From the NCBI GenBank assembly GCA_028277025.1, contig JAPYVG010000093.1:1-6217 (forward strand): 6,217 nt of DNA, given 5' to 3'. The stretch is from Sulfolobaceae archaeon. GTDB taxonomy: Archaea > Thermoproteota > Thermoprotei_A > Sulfolobales > Sulfolobaceae. Shown here one piece after another: positions 1-6,217 of the stretch (position 1 is its first letter; every line of letters begins with the position of its first letter). The position numbers were made by a program, and so were the translations under genes. A model generated the notes under the pieces. It searched no databases and was not told where the DNA came from. It saw nothing but the letters and a program-made list of their open reading frames with translations.

Positions 1-147
1 TATTGCAGCCAATCCTACTGCTAATCCAGCACCTATGTTAATGCCAGCAAATCCTTGAGCAGTATCTGATGGTGCTTGTGCCCCTGCTATTACACCGCTT
101 ATTAATATTGGTAATAGAACGGATAGGATCAAACTTGCTTTCTTCAT
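1..147 (-). CDS. atpK: A-type ATP synthase subunit K (proteolipid c), N-terminal part, cut by window edge
   Basis: This gene encodes the ring-forming membrane proteolipid that carries ions across the membrane and rotates with the central stalk. Only the first 49 codons are present; the gene runs off the left edge without a stop. Residues 1-25 look like a signal peptide: two lysines (K2, K3), a hydrophobic stretch (about L6-I20) and an A-Q-A sequence at 23-25. The first hairpin helix then starts around residue 32 with the glycine/alanine-rich pattern GINIGAGLAVGLAAI (35-49), typical of c subunits. The ATG lies 20 bp after the stop of the 52-aa gene, with only a weak GGGA-type ribosome site before it. 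The ion-binding carboxylate of helix 2 lies outside the window, so H+ or Na+ specificity cannot be judged. The family call is secure from helix 1 and context. Confidence 0.88.
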   Translation of the reverse strand, partial: MKKASLILSVLLPILISGVIAGAQAPSDTAQGFAGINIGAGLAVGLAAI

Positions 148-167
148 AGTTAAGTCCCAGAAAACTA

Positions 168-326
168 TTATGATAATTCCTTTAAAACCTTTCTTTTTAC
201 TTCATCTAACTGATTAAGCCTATTTTTTAACAGTTTTTCATATTCTGCATTTACATTCTTTAAAATTTCACTTTTCTTCTCCTCAAGGGAGCTTCTTAAA
301 ATTTGTAAATATTTATCCTGATCCAC
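168..326 (-). CDS. Small all-helical ATP synthase-associated subunit (52 aa; Sulfolobus 'epsilon'-type position)
   Basis: This 52-codon gene lies between atpD and atpK. It starts with GTG, 3 nt downstream of a very strong Shine-Dalgarno run (GAGGAGGAGGG). An in-frame TAA lies just upstream and no other start codon falls between, so the GTG is the only reasonable start. The protein starts [10 protein letters not shown] and ends KVLKELS. It has no Gly, Pro, Cys, His or Trp, is rich in Lys, Glu and Leu, and shows hydrophobic residues at heptad-like spacing (L7, L10, L14, I21, V25, L32, L40, V43, V47, L51), which suggests one continuous amphipathic or coiled-coil helix. It overlaps the end of atpD by 14 nt, so translation is probably coupled. 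The position matches the small epsilon subunit described for the Sulfolobus acidocaldarius ATPase operon (established, from memory). A peripheral-stalk role like subunit H/G is inference. It is not bacterial epsilon. Confidence 0.85.
181..193 (-). promoter_or_regulatory. Possible internal promoter for atpK (BRE + TATA-like)
   Basis: On the minus strand, purine-rich GAAAGG (188-193, BRE-like) is followed directly by TTTTAAA (181-187, TATA-like). The centre lies 37 nt upstream of the atpK ATG, which would give a start site near 158 and a leader of about 11 nt. It lies inside the 3' end of the 52-aa gene, where Lys and Leu codons make such strings likely by chance, so confidence is low. Confidence 0.27.
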
Positions 327-954
327 TTTCCCTCCTCCTCTGTAATATTCTTCTTATAATTTTAAGTCTTGAGAATTCTTCCCTCTGTCTATCTTCTAAA
401 ATCTGCTTAATGAATTTAATAGATCCTCTATAAAATGGTAATATATAATTGTCTATCGAGTTAATAAGTCTTTGAGTTTTTCTTAACTCAGAAACTAATG
501 ATCTTATCGTTGACTCTAATTCAACTAATTCAATAATCTTGTTCAAGGCTTCAGTCATCTCTTCATAAGACTCAGATAAATAGGGTGATGTTTCAACATC
601 GCTGAAAGGCTTTGGGGGAATTGTGGATTTGTCTAATTTTATCGTCGGAACCTTTACTCCAAAAATTACTTTTATCGAACTACTAACCTCTAGGCTAGGT
701 TTTTGTGAAAGAGCTATTTCCTCTATGTTAGAAATTCCTTCTGATGCTACTGCTTGTAAATAGCTTTCATATACTTTCTTCATCTCCTCATTAACTTCAT
801 TGTAAATTTTTTCGTATTCAGAAGCATAAGTTCTTAAGTAGAGAAGCAAGACTTCTCTCTTATTTTCCAATAATCTCTTTATAACTGTAATAAGTCTTAG
901 TTGTCTTCTAAATTGTATCAAATTTATCTTAGTTGGTAAAACTTTTTGACTCAT
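313..954 (-). CDS. atpD: A-type ATP synthase subunit D (central rotor shaft)
   Basis: Subunit D is the central-stalk coiled coil that turns inside the A3B3 head and couples ATP synthesis or hydrolysis to rotation of the proteolipid ring. The 213-aa length is usual for the family. Two long helical stretches (about 10-80 and 125-208) flank a less helical middle containing [10 protein letters not shown] (99-108). The family's C-terminal block is clear: [14 protein letters not shown] (160-173), which matches the usual T-x-R-x-N-x-[LI]-E-like pattern ending in Pro, then [16 protein letters not shown] (186-201). The ATG overlaps the atpB stop in an ATGA junction, with GGGGT 5 nt upstream. The last codons (CAG AGG AGG AGG GAA) double as the ribosome binding site of the next gene. 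No transmembrane segment or signal is seen. Confidence 0.95.
330..340 (-). promoter_or_regulatory. Strong Shine-Dalgarno for the 52-aa gene, embedded in atpD
   Basis: GAGGAGGAGGG lies 3 nt before the GTG at 326, with alternative registers reaching about 9 nt. It is encoded by three consecutive AGG arginine codons of atpD (R206-R208). It decides the GTG start and supports translation of a gene too short for many gene finders. Confidence 0.8.
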
Positions 955-2342
955 TTCTTACCCCTATAGTTTGGATGATATTTCTTTATGTACTGCGTCT
1001 TTATGTTTGTTAACTCGGATTCTGGTAAAACTGATAGAATCTCCCAACCAATATCCAATGTGGTTTCTATATCTCTATTTTCGTTAAATCCTTGACTAAC
1101 GAACTTCCTCTCGAAAAGTTCACCAAATAGTAAATATTTCCTATCCACCTCAGACAATGAATCCTCGCCTATTATTGCAGCTAGTCCTCTAGTATCTACC
1201 GCCCTTGCATATGAGGCAAATAGCTGATTTGAGACATCCTTATGATCGTCCCTAGTTTTTCCTTCTCCAATTCCATCTTTCGCTAGTCTTGATAGACTCA
1301 TTAAAACGTTAATAGGTGGATAAATACCCTTGTTATATAAAGCTCTATCAAGAACTATTTGTCCTTCGGTTATATAACCTGTTAAGTCTGGAATTGGATG
1401 CGTTATATCATCGTTAGGCATAGTCAATATGGGCATTTGCGTGATTGAGCCCTTCTTTCCTAGCACCTTTCCTGCTCTCTCATAGATAGTAGCTAAATCA
1501 GTATACATATAACCGGGATATCCACCTCTACCTGGTACTTCCTCTCTTGCAGCGCTAATTTCTCTTAAAGCTTCACAGTAATTTGTCATATCAATTAATA
1601 TTGCTAAGACGTGCATATCTTGCTCGAAAGCTAAGTACTCCGCCAACGTCAATGCAGTCTTTGGCGTTAACGTTTTCATTACTGGTGGTTCATTCGCTAA
1701 ACTTACTATCATCGCAACCCTATTAATAGCGCCAGTCTCCTCAAAGAACTTACGGAAGAATAATGCGTCATCGTATCTAGCTCCAATTGCGGCAAAGACT
1801 ACTGCGAAGTTACTTTCCTCTCCCCTTACAGTTGCCTGTTTAGCTATCTGTGCGGCTAACATATTTGCTGGTAATCCACTGCCGCTAAATATTGGCAATT
1901 TTTGCCCTCTCAATAACGCGTTTAATCCATCTATTGCCGATATTCCAGTTTGTATAAACTCTTCTGGATATTCTCTTGCTGCGGGATTTAGCGGTGATCC
2001 GTTTATATCTCTCTTTTCTCCTTTAATCACTGGTGGTCCATTGTCCAATGAATCACCTAATGGGTTGAATATACGTCCTAGCATTTCCTCTGAGATCTTC
2101 ACCTCTAAGCCTCTTCCTAACATCCTTATCTTAGTACCTGTGGGCGAAACGCCAGTTGTTCCTTCAAAAACTTGTACTATTGCTATACCCATTTGGGAGT
2201 CTATAACTAATCCTCTTCGTTTTTCACCATTCGGCATCTCAATTTCCACTAGCTCGTTATATGACGCATCTGTTACTCCTTGAACATATATTAGAGGGCC
2301 TTTAATCATCGATATGTTCGAAAATTCCCTTACGCTTAACAT
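951..2342 (-). CDS. atpB: A-type ATP synthase subunit B (non-catalytic head subunit)
   Basis: Subunit B alternates with A in the A3B3 head and forms the non-catalytic nucleotide interfaces. The 463-aa length is normal. The N-terminal beta-barrel spans about residues 1-75. At the P-loop position the sequence is SGSGLPAN (153-160), which lacks the Walker A lysine, as expected for B. The family segment [11 protein letters not shown] (183-193), the Walker-B-like strand ILIDMTNY ending in D251 region (248-255), and [22 protein letters not shown] (270-291) follow. [11 protein letters not shown] (342-352) fits the ATPase alpha/beta signature, with R352 at the interface. The C-terminus carries the typical KYHP (454-457). 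The ATG shares one base with the atpA stop (TAATG), and GGAGG lies 10 nt upstream. B is stationary relative to the stator and contacts subunit E. Confidence 0.98.
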
Positions 2343-4120
2343 TAAGTACCAGCCTCCTTTTCCAAATTCTCAAAGACGTTAATTAATTTTCTCTCTAACT
2401 CATCATACTTATTTAATTCATCATTTTTGATTGCTGCTTTCGATCTGATAATTTCTGGTAAGAGTTGTCCCATACTATCTACTATTTTCTTTGTAGGAAT
2501 TCCTCTTTCAACTAATCTAGAAGCATGTGTGTTGAATAAGTAAATTAATCTCATTACTCTAGCTTGTTTCTGTGGAGATGAGAATGCATCTATATCATCA
2601 TAGGCGTTTTGCTTTAAGAAAGCCTCTTTGATCAACCTTGCTGTCTCGAGTACTAATTTATCCTTTTCTGCTAGAGATTCTGGTCCTACTAATCTTACTA
2701 TCTGTCTTAACTCATCTTCTCTAATTAATGTTCTTACCATCATGTCCCTCATTTCTCTCCATTTCGGATCCACGTTTGTATTCCACCAATTGGCAACTAA
2801 GTCAACATATGCTGAGAATCCTTGAAGCCAGTTAATTGCAGGGTAGTGTCTGGCCTGTGCTAATGATACATCTAAAGGCCAAAATACTTTTACGAATCTC
2901 AGTGTTTGACTCGTAACTGGTTCTGTGAAATCTCCGCCAGGTGGAGAAACTGCAGAGGCAACTGTAACTGAACCAAACCTTTCTGGTTTTCCTACTGTTT
3001 TGACTCTTCCAGCTCTCTCATAATATTCCGCAAGTCTTGAGGGTAAATAACTTGGGAACCCCTCTTCTGCTGGCATTTCCTCCATTCTTCCTCCTAAATC
3101 TCTTAGAGCTTCAGCCCACCTTGAAGTTGAATCTGCAACTAGCAATGTATCGTACCCTTGATCTCTGAAATACTCCGCCATAGTTATACCTACATATATG
3201 CTTGCTTCCCTAGCCGCTACTGGCATATTGCTTGTATTAGCAACTAATATTGTTCTTTCTAGCAATGGTCTACCAGTCCAAGGATCCTTAAGACTTGGGA
3301 ATTGTCTTAACTCATCTGTCATCTCGTTTCCTCTCTCTCCACATCCTACATAAATCACTATTTTTGCAGCACTCCACTTAGCCAAACTCTGCAATGTAAC
3401 CGTTTTTCCACTTCCGAAAGGTCCAGGTATCGCTGCTGTACCTCCTTTGGCTATTGGGAATATCGTATCCAGTACTCTGGTTCCAGTTAACAGTGGCTCA
3501 GTTGGCTCTAACTTCTCTCTGAATGGTCTAGGAATTCTAACTGGCCATCTTTGCATTAACCTTATTGGTGCCTCATCGCCATTCATGTCAACAACTGCTA
3601 TGGGATCTTCAACTGTATAATCTCCCTCTGCAACGATTTCCTTTAGGGTGCCGTGAACATAAGGAGGAACTAAAATTCTGTGCTCTACTAGTGGAGTTTC
3701 GTTTACAATTCCTATTATATCTCCACCTTCAATCTTATCTCCTTTTTTAACTTTGGGTATAAAGTGCCATTTAGTTTTTCTGTCAACTGATGGAACTTTT
3801 ATACCTCTAGCTATGAAAGGAGATTTTGTAAGTTCTTTGATTGAATCTAATGGTCTTTGTAACCCATCAAATATTTTTCCTATTAAGCCCGGACCCAGCT
3901 CTATTGATAACGGTGCGCCTGTCCTATATACAGGCTCATTTGGTTTTATTCCGCTGGTATCTTCATAAACTTGTATGAATGCTCTATCTCCTTCTATTCT
4001 AGTAATCTCTCCTATTAATCTAGGTTCTCCAACTTCTACTACTTCATACATCTGTGCATTTTTCATATTATCTGCTACAACTAACGGACCATTTATCCTA
4101 ACAATTCTTCCATTGTTCAT
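2342..4120 (-). CDS. atpA: A-type ATP synthase catalytic subunit A
   Basis: Subunit A binds and converts ATP/ADP at the catalytic interface (EC 7.1.2.2-type activity). The 592-aa length is usual. It has an N-terminal barrel (about 1-70), then the A-specific 'bulge' insertion (about 112-190) that bacterial beta subunits lack. Walker A is GPFGSGKT (233-240, K239). The catalytic glutamate lies in GERGNE (E262), and Walker B is LLVAD (326-330, D330) followed by [10 protein letters not shown]. The adenine-site region includes [15 protein letters not shown] (388-402). [10 protein letters not shown] (427-436) matches the alpha/beta signature except that G434 replaces the first Ser. The coding region is uninterrupted, with no intein at the P-loop. 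It starts 2 bp after the atpE stop, with GGAGGT 8 nt upstream, and overlaps atpB by one base. Confidence 0.99.
   Translation of the reverse strand: MNNGRIVRINGPLVVADNMKNAQMYEVVEVGEPRLIGEITRIEGDRAFIQVYEDTSGIKPNEPVYRTGAPLSIELGPGLIGKIFDGLQRPLDSIKELTKSPFIARGIKVPSVDRKTKWHFIPKVKKGDKIEGGDIIGIVNETPLVEHRILVPPYVHGTLKEIVAEGDYTVEDPIAVVDMNGDEAPIRLMQRWPVRIPRPFREKLEPTEPLLTGTRVLDTIFPIAKGGTAAIPGPFGSGKTVTLQSLAKWSAAKIVIYVGCGERGNEMTDELRQFPSLKDPWTGRPLLERTILVANTSNMPVAAREASIYVGITMAEYFRDQGYDTLLVADSTSRWAEALRDLGGRMEEMPAEEGFPSYLPSRLAEYYERAGRVKTVGKPERFGSVTVASAVSPPGGDFTEPVTSQTLRFVKVFWPLDVSLAQARHYPAINWLQGFSAYVDLVANWWNTNVDPKWREMRDMMVRTLIREDELRQIVRLVGPESLAEKDKLVLETARLIKEAFLKQNAYDDIDAFSSPQKQARVMRLIYLFNTHASRLVERGIPTKKIVDSMGQLLPEIIRSKAAIKNDELNKYDELERKLINVFENLEKEAGT
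2353..2357 (-). promoter_or_regulatory. Shine-Dalgarno for atpB inside atpA 3' end
   Basis: GGAGG lies 10 nt upstream of the atpB ATG, encoded within the final codons of atpA (near E589-A590). Together with the TAATG stop/start overlap it points to reinitiation or coupled translation from A to B, the two subunits needed in equal amounts. Confidence 0.65.
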
Positions 4121-4122
4121 TT

Positions 4123-4707
4123 TTACTTACCTCCAAACAACATGTCTGAAATCTTTCCCCTCATACTATCAAAAACTTGGTCTAAGATAAGCTTTAATGA
4201 AAAATCTCTTGTTAATCCGCTTCCTTCATAATATATTCTTATTCCACCAAGCATTTTGTCATCAGTCTTGATGGTTACGTTTTTATTATTGCCTACAACT
4301 TTTTCTACTGTCGATTTATCATTTGGAGAACAGTATACTGTAATTTTCTCTCCTTCCATCTCTTTGATCTCTTTATTTAGTATACTCTGTATTGCATCCT
4401 TGTACTCTTTAGTTTTAACTACTTCTCCAATTTTTTCCAAGACTCTTTCATAAACCTTATTTATCCAGTACTCCTTCTCAACTAATAATGTTCGCTTATT
4501 CTCTACCTCTAATCTAGCTTTTTCTCCTTCAATTTCTTCCTTAGTTTTAGTAATTAATTCATTTATCCTTTGCGTATACTCTTGTATTATCTTAGTATGA
4601 CCTTCATTGAGTAGCTTTATGGCTTCATCTAAACTTTTACTTAATTCCGTTTTTATTTCTTCCCTAACTTTGTTTAGAGATTTATCTAATAACTGTTCAA
4701 AATCCAT
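4123..4707 (-). CDS. atpE: A-type ATP synthase subunit E (peripheral stalk)
   Basis: Subunit E is the stator component whose long N-terminal helix runs along the peripheral stalk and whose C-terminal globular domain binds the top of the A3B3 head through B. The 194-aa length fits the family. Residues 1 to about 110 are charged and almost wholly helical, with coiled-coil character. The C-terminal alpha/beta domain (about 115-194) contains a strand ITVYCSPND (122-130), the hallmark [11 protein letters not shown] (154-164) and the terminal helix to LFGGK (190-194). The ATG lies 5 bp after the atpF stop, with GGGTGA 5 nt upstream. In many euryarchaeal operons E precedes C and F; here it follows F directly and precedes A. 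An E homodimer or an E plus small-helix pair could build the stalk (inference). Confidence 0.95.
4129..4134 (-). promoter_or_regulatory. Shine-Dalgarno for atpA inside atpE 3' end
   Basis: GGAGGT lies 8 nt before the atpA ATG and is formed by the codons for G192-G193 at the conserved FGGK tail of subunit E. The protein tail and the ribosome site of the catalytic subunit therefore share the same bases, which implies coupled translation. Confidence 0.75.
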
Positions 4708-4712
4708 TTATC

Positions 4713-4718
4713 TCACCC
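4713..4718 (-). promoter_or_regulatory. Shine-Dalgarno for atpE overlapping the atpF stop
   Basis: GGGTGA lies 5 nt upstream of the atpE ATG and includes the last glycine codon and TGA stop of atpF. It matches the anti-SD of archaeal 16S rRNA (GGTGA core) and supports the chosen atpE start. Confidence 0.65.
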
Positions 4719-5015
4719 GAAACCTAACGCTTTCATTATCATCTTCCTTACGTCTAATGGCTTGGATTCACTAAACGGAGAAGGAATAATTGTTATTAAA
4801 GGTTTTCTTTGATCTGCAATGATTGGATCAATTTTTTCCTTTATAGGCTCATACATGTCTTTAGTTATCAATATTAGATCTATATCCTCTCTTTTCTTTA
4901 ATTTAGAAATGAGATCGGGTAAGTTGTAAGGGTCATCTATGAAATCCCCTTCAGTTCCAACCATTCTAAAGAGAGAAACCGTGTATTTGTCTCCCACAAC
5001 AAACACTTTACCCAT
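4713..5015 (-). CDS. atpF: A-type ATP synthase subunit F (central stalk regulatory subunit)
   Basis: Subunit F binds subunit D in the rotor shaft and modulates ATPase activity. The 100-aa length is normal. The N-terminal Rossmann-like domain is recognisable from KVFVVGDKYTVSLFRMVG (3-20), where the GD-x-x-T-V-x-x-F-R-x-x-G pattern is the family hallmark. The second half has the strand LILITKDMYEPI (47-58), the linker IADQRKP (66-72) and ITIIPSP (74-80), followed by a short C-terminal helix. It is the first gene of the leftward operon. Unlike the genes behind it, it has no Shine-Dalgarno upstream: the bases before the ATG read ATTAATTCGCA. This fits a leaderless or very short leader transcript, common for first genes in Sulfolobales. 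Its GGG TGA end supplies the ribosome site of atpE. Confidence 0.96.
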   Translation of the reverse strand: MGKVFVVGDKYTVSLFRMVGTEGDFIDDPYNLPDLISKLKKREDIDLILITKDMYEPIKEKIDPIIADQRKPLITIIPSPFSESKPLDVRKMIMKALGFG

Positions 5016-5047
5016 TGCGAATTAATTCTAAATAACAGAGATTAAAT

Positions 5048-5057
5048 ACTTATAAGT
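5048..5057. promoter_or_regulatory. Palindromic TATA-like element shared by divergent atpF and atpI
   Basis: ACTTATAAGT is a perfect 10-bp palindrome in the 74-bp spacer. Its centre (5052.5) is exactly 37.5 bp from the first base of both the atpF ATG (5015) and the atpI GTG (5090). An archaeal TATA box is centred about 26 bp before the start site, so transcripts would begin near 5026 leftward and 5079 rightward, giving leaders of about 11 nt each. A purine/AT-rich stretch (AGAGATTAAATA, 5037-5048) lies on the rightward upstream side and could act as a BRE for atpI. A second candidate rightward TATA is TTAAATA at 5042-5048. Confidence 0.6.
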
Positions 5058-5077
5058 GACCTACTAATACATATCCC

Positions 5078-5082
5078 GAGGT
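5078..5082 (+). promoter_or_regulatory. Shine-Dalgarno for atpI
   Basis: GAGGT lies 7 nt before the GTG at 5090 and 25 nt before the in-frame ATG at 5108, so it favours the GTG start. If transcription starts near 5079, as predicted from the palindromic TATA element, this site would sit at the extreme 5' end of the mRNA. The true start site may therefore lie slightly further upstream. Confidence 0.6.
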
Positions 5083-5089
5083 AATTAAA

Positions 5090-6217
5090 GTGCTATTACC
5101 AGAGAATATGGTCAGATTACAAATAATTTCTGATAAGTCCGCTGTAGACCCTATTGTAACTAAACTTCTAAAGCTTGGTATGTTTCAACCAGAGGATCCC
5201 CTTTATCCATTAAGTAATGAGAGAATAGAAGATGCTAGAAGACTAATTACTGCAGTCCAAGATCACGTAAGCAAATTAAAAATAATCATGGAGTTAGGAG
5301 GATTAGTAATAGAGCCATTAGGAAGCATAAAAGTAGTTAACTGGATTAAGGCTGCACAAGATGTCAGTGAAGAAGCGTCGAAATTAGAAGAAAGATACAA
5401 GGAACTATTGGAGGAAATAGGTAGGCTAAGGGCAGAAAAGGATCTGTATCAGCAACAGTTAAAAGAGCTGGAACCGATTAAGTCAATAACAGTAGAGTTA
5501 TCCAAATTATACTCCTTAGAGTTATTTGACGTAATATTAGCTCAAGTTAGCGAGGATAAGTTAAGGCTTATCAGTCAAATAATAGGTGATTCCGGTTTCG
5601 CATATTACACGAGATTCGAAGAAGGAAAATATACTGTGCTGATTATTACTGAGAAGAATGCAGATATAGAAAAGAAATTAAAAGAGACTGGAGTCAGGAG
5701 ATATGAGCTGCAAGAAGGAAAGTCTCCCTTTCAGCTCTATAATGAGATTTCAGAGAGAATAAACCAGATAAATACTATTTTGGAAAGAACAAGAGAAGAA
5801 TTGGCAAAGAAAGTAAAGACTGAGGAGAATTATATTAAAAATGTATACGGTAAATTGCTTACAGTTCGAGACGCGTTAAATATCATGAATAAAGCTAGAA
5901 TCTCTGAGTATTATTTACAAATAGAAGGTTATCTTCCTGAAAAATATGTTAAAAGAGTACAAAATGAAATGAAGGATCTTGCACATGTGGATTATATAAG
6001 ACCTAGGAGATATGGTGAAAAGGACGAACCACCAACACTAGTCGAATTACCAAAGTCAATAAAGGTTTTAGAATCCTTAGTAGAAATATATGGTTCACCG
6101 TCCTATTGGGAAATCTCGCCAATAGTCTTTCTTGTTTTCACTTTCCCGATATTATTTGGACTAATGTTCCCTGATTTTGGAAACGCTTTAGTTCTATTGT
6201 TATTCTCAATATGGTTC
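5090..6217 (+). CDS. atpI: A-type ATP synthase subunit I (membrane stator, subunit a), N-terminal part, cut by window edge
   Basis: Subunit I is the membrane stator; its C-terminal domain forms the ion half-channels against the K ring, and its cytosolic N-terminal domain anchors the peripheral stalk. The frame is open from GTG 5090 to the window end: 376 codons, no stop, about half the usual 600-700 residues. The N-terminal cytosolic part (1 to about 340) begins VLLPENMVRLQIISDK and has charged coiled-coil stretches at about 92-130 and 217-255. EGYLPEKY (about 281-288) matches the family's conserved E-G-[WY]-x-P block. The first membrane helix starts at about P344 and includes FGLMFPDFGNAL, equivalent to the family's FGMM-x-GD-x-G-x-G motif. 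A second hydrophobic run has just begun at the cut. ATG 5108 is an alternative start, but it is too far from the GAGGT site. The gene diverges from the rest of the operon. Confidence 0.93.
   Translation, partial: MLLPENMVRLQIISDKSAVDPIVTKLLKLGMFQPEDPLYPLSNERIEDARRLITAVQDHVSKLKIIMELGGLVIEPLGSIKVVNWIKAAQDVSEEASKLEERYKELLEEIGRLRAEKDLYQQQLKELEPIKSITVELSKLYSLELFDVILAQVSEDKLRLISQIIGDSGFAYYTRFEEGKYTVLIITEKNADIEKKLKETGVRRYELQEGKSPFQLYNEISERINQINTILERTREELAKKVKTEENYIKNVYGKLLTVRDALNIMNKARISEYYLQIEGYLPEKYVKRVQNEMKDLAHVDYIRPRRYGEKDEPPTLVELPKSIKVLESLVEIYGSPSYWEISPIVFLVFTFPILFGLMFPDFGNALVLLLFSIWF

Noticed and set aside
1863..1886. Missing Walker A lysine in atpB (SGSGLPAN), suggesting a defective gene
   Set aside because: B subunits of A/V-type ATPases are naturally non-catalytic and carry a degenerate P-loop. 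The gene is otherwise complete and well conserved.
2041..2283. Plus-strand open frame of 80 codons opposite atpB
   Set aside because: It lies wholly antisense to a highly conserved atpB region, has no Shine-Dalgarno or promoter, and its composition is that of a reverse-frame shadow.
2628..2825. Plus-strand open frame of 65 codons opposite the atpA C-terminal domain
   Set aside because: Shadow of atpA, with no ribosome site and no recognisable protein features.
3401..3424. Possible intein at the atpA P-loop, as found in some archaeal and fungal catalytic subunits
   Set aside because: The GPFGSGKT coding region is continuous with normal spacing to GERGNE and Walker B, and total length is 592 aa.
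3565..4190. Three plus-strand open frames (3565-3750, 3753-3968, 3975-4190) opposite atpA
   Set aside because: All are antisense to conserved atpA codons, lack start signals and resemble no family. They are explained by the AT-rich coding strand.
4256..4453. Plus-strand open frame opposite atpE, hydrophobic in translation
   Set aside because: The hydrophobicity is the reverse-strand image of a Lys/Glu-rich helical gene. There is no start signal or family resemblance.
5108..5110. ATG as the start of atpI
   Set aside because: It is in frame, but 25 nt from the GAGGT site. The GTG at 5090 has 7-nt spacing and adds plausible N-terminal residues. It remains an alternative.

Overview
The window carries most of the A-type (archaeal, V-like) ATP synthase locus of a crenarchaeon, very probably a member of the Sulfolobales (Sulfolobus/Saccharolobus). 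The basis is the AT-rich base composition, the rotary ATPase proteins of archaeal type, the gene order F-E-A-B-D-(52-aa protein)-K, and archaeal promoter and Shine-Dalgarno signals. The genus call rests on remembered resemblance to Sulfolobus ATPase proteins, not on a search.

Layout: two divergent transcription units leave a 74-bp spacer (5016-5089). Leftward on the minus strand run atpF (4713-5015), atpE (4123-4707), atpA (2342-4120), atpB (951-2342), atpD (313-954), an overlapping 52-codon gene with a GTG start (168-326), and the start of the proteolipid gene atpK (1-147, cut by the window edge). These genes are separated by 20 bp or less or overlap (TAATG, ATGA and a 14-nt overlap), so they almost certainly form one translationally coupled operon. 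Rightward on the plus strand, atpI (subunit I/a) starts with GTG at 5090 and runs off the right edge after 376 codons, within its membrane domain. No stretch over 75 bp lacks a gene, and I see no RNA gene, mobile element, CRISPR array or intein.

How the genes work together: A and B form the catalytic A3B3 head. D and F form the central rotor shaft. K forms the membrane rotor ring. I is the membrane stator that carries the ion path. E, probably with a coiled-coil partner, forms the peripheral stalk. Subunit C (the cap linking shaft to ring) and a canonical subunit H are not in the window.

Points of most interest are a perfect 10-bp palindromic TATA-like element exactly midway between the two divergent start codons, the small all-helical ORF as a candidate peripheral-stalk partner of E, a signal-peptide-like leader on the proteolipid, and a possible internal promoter in front of atpK.
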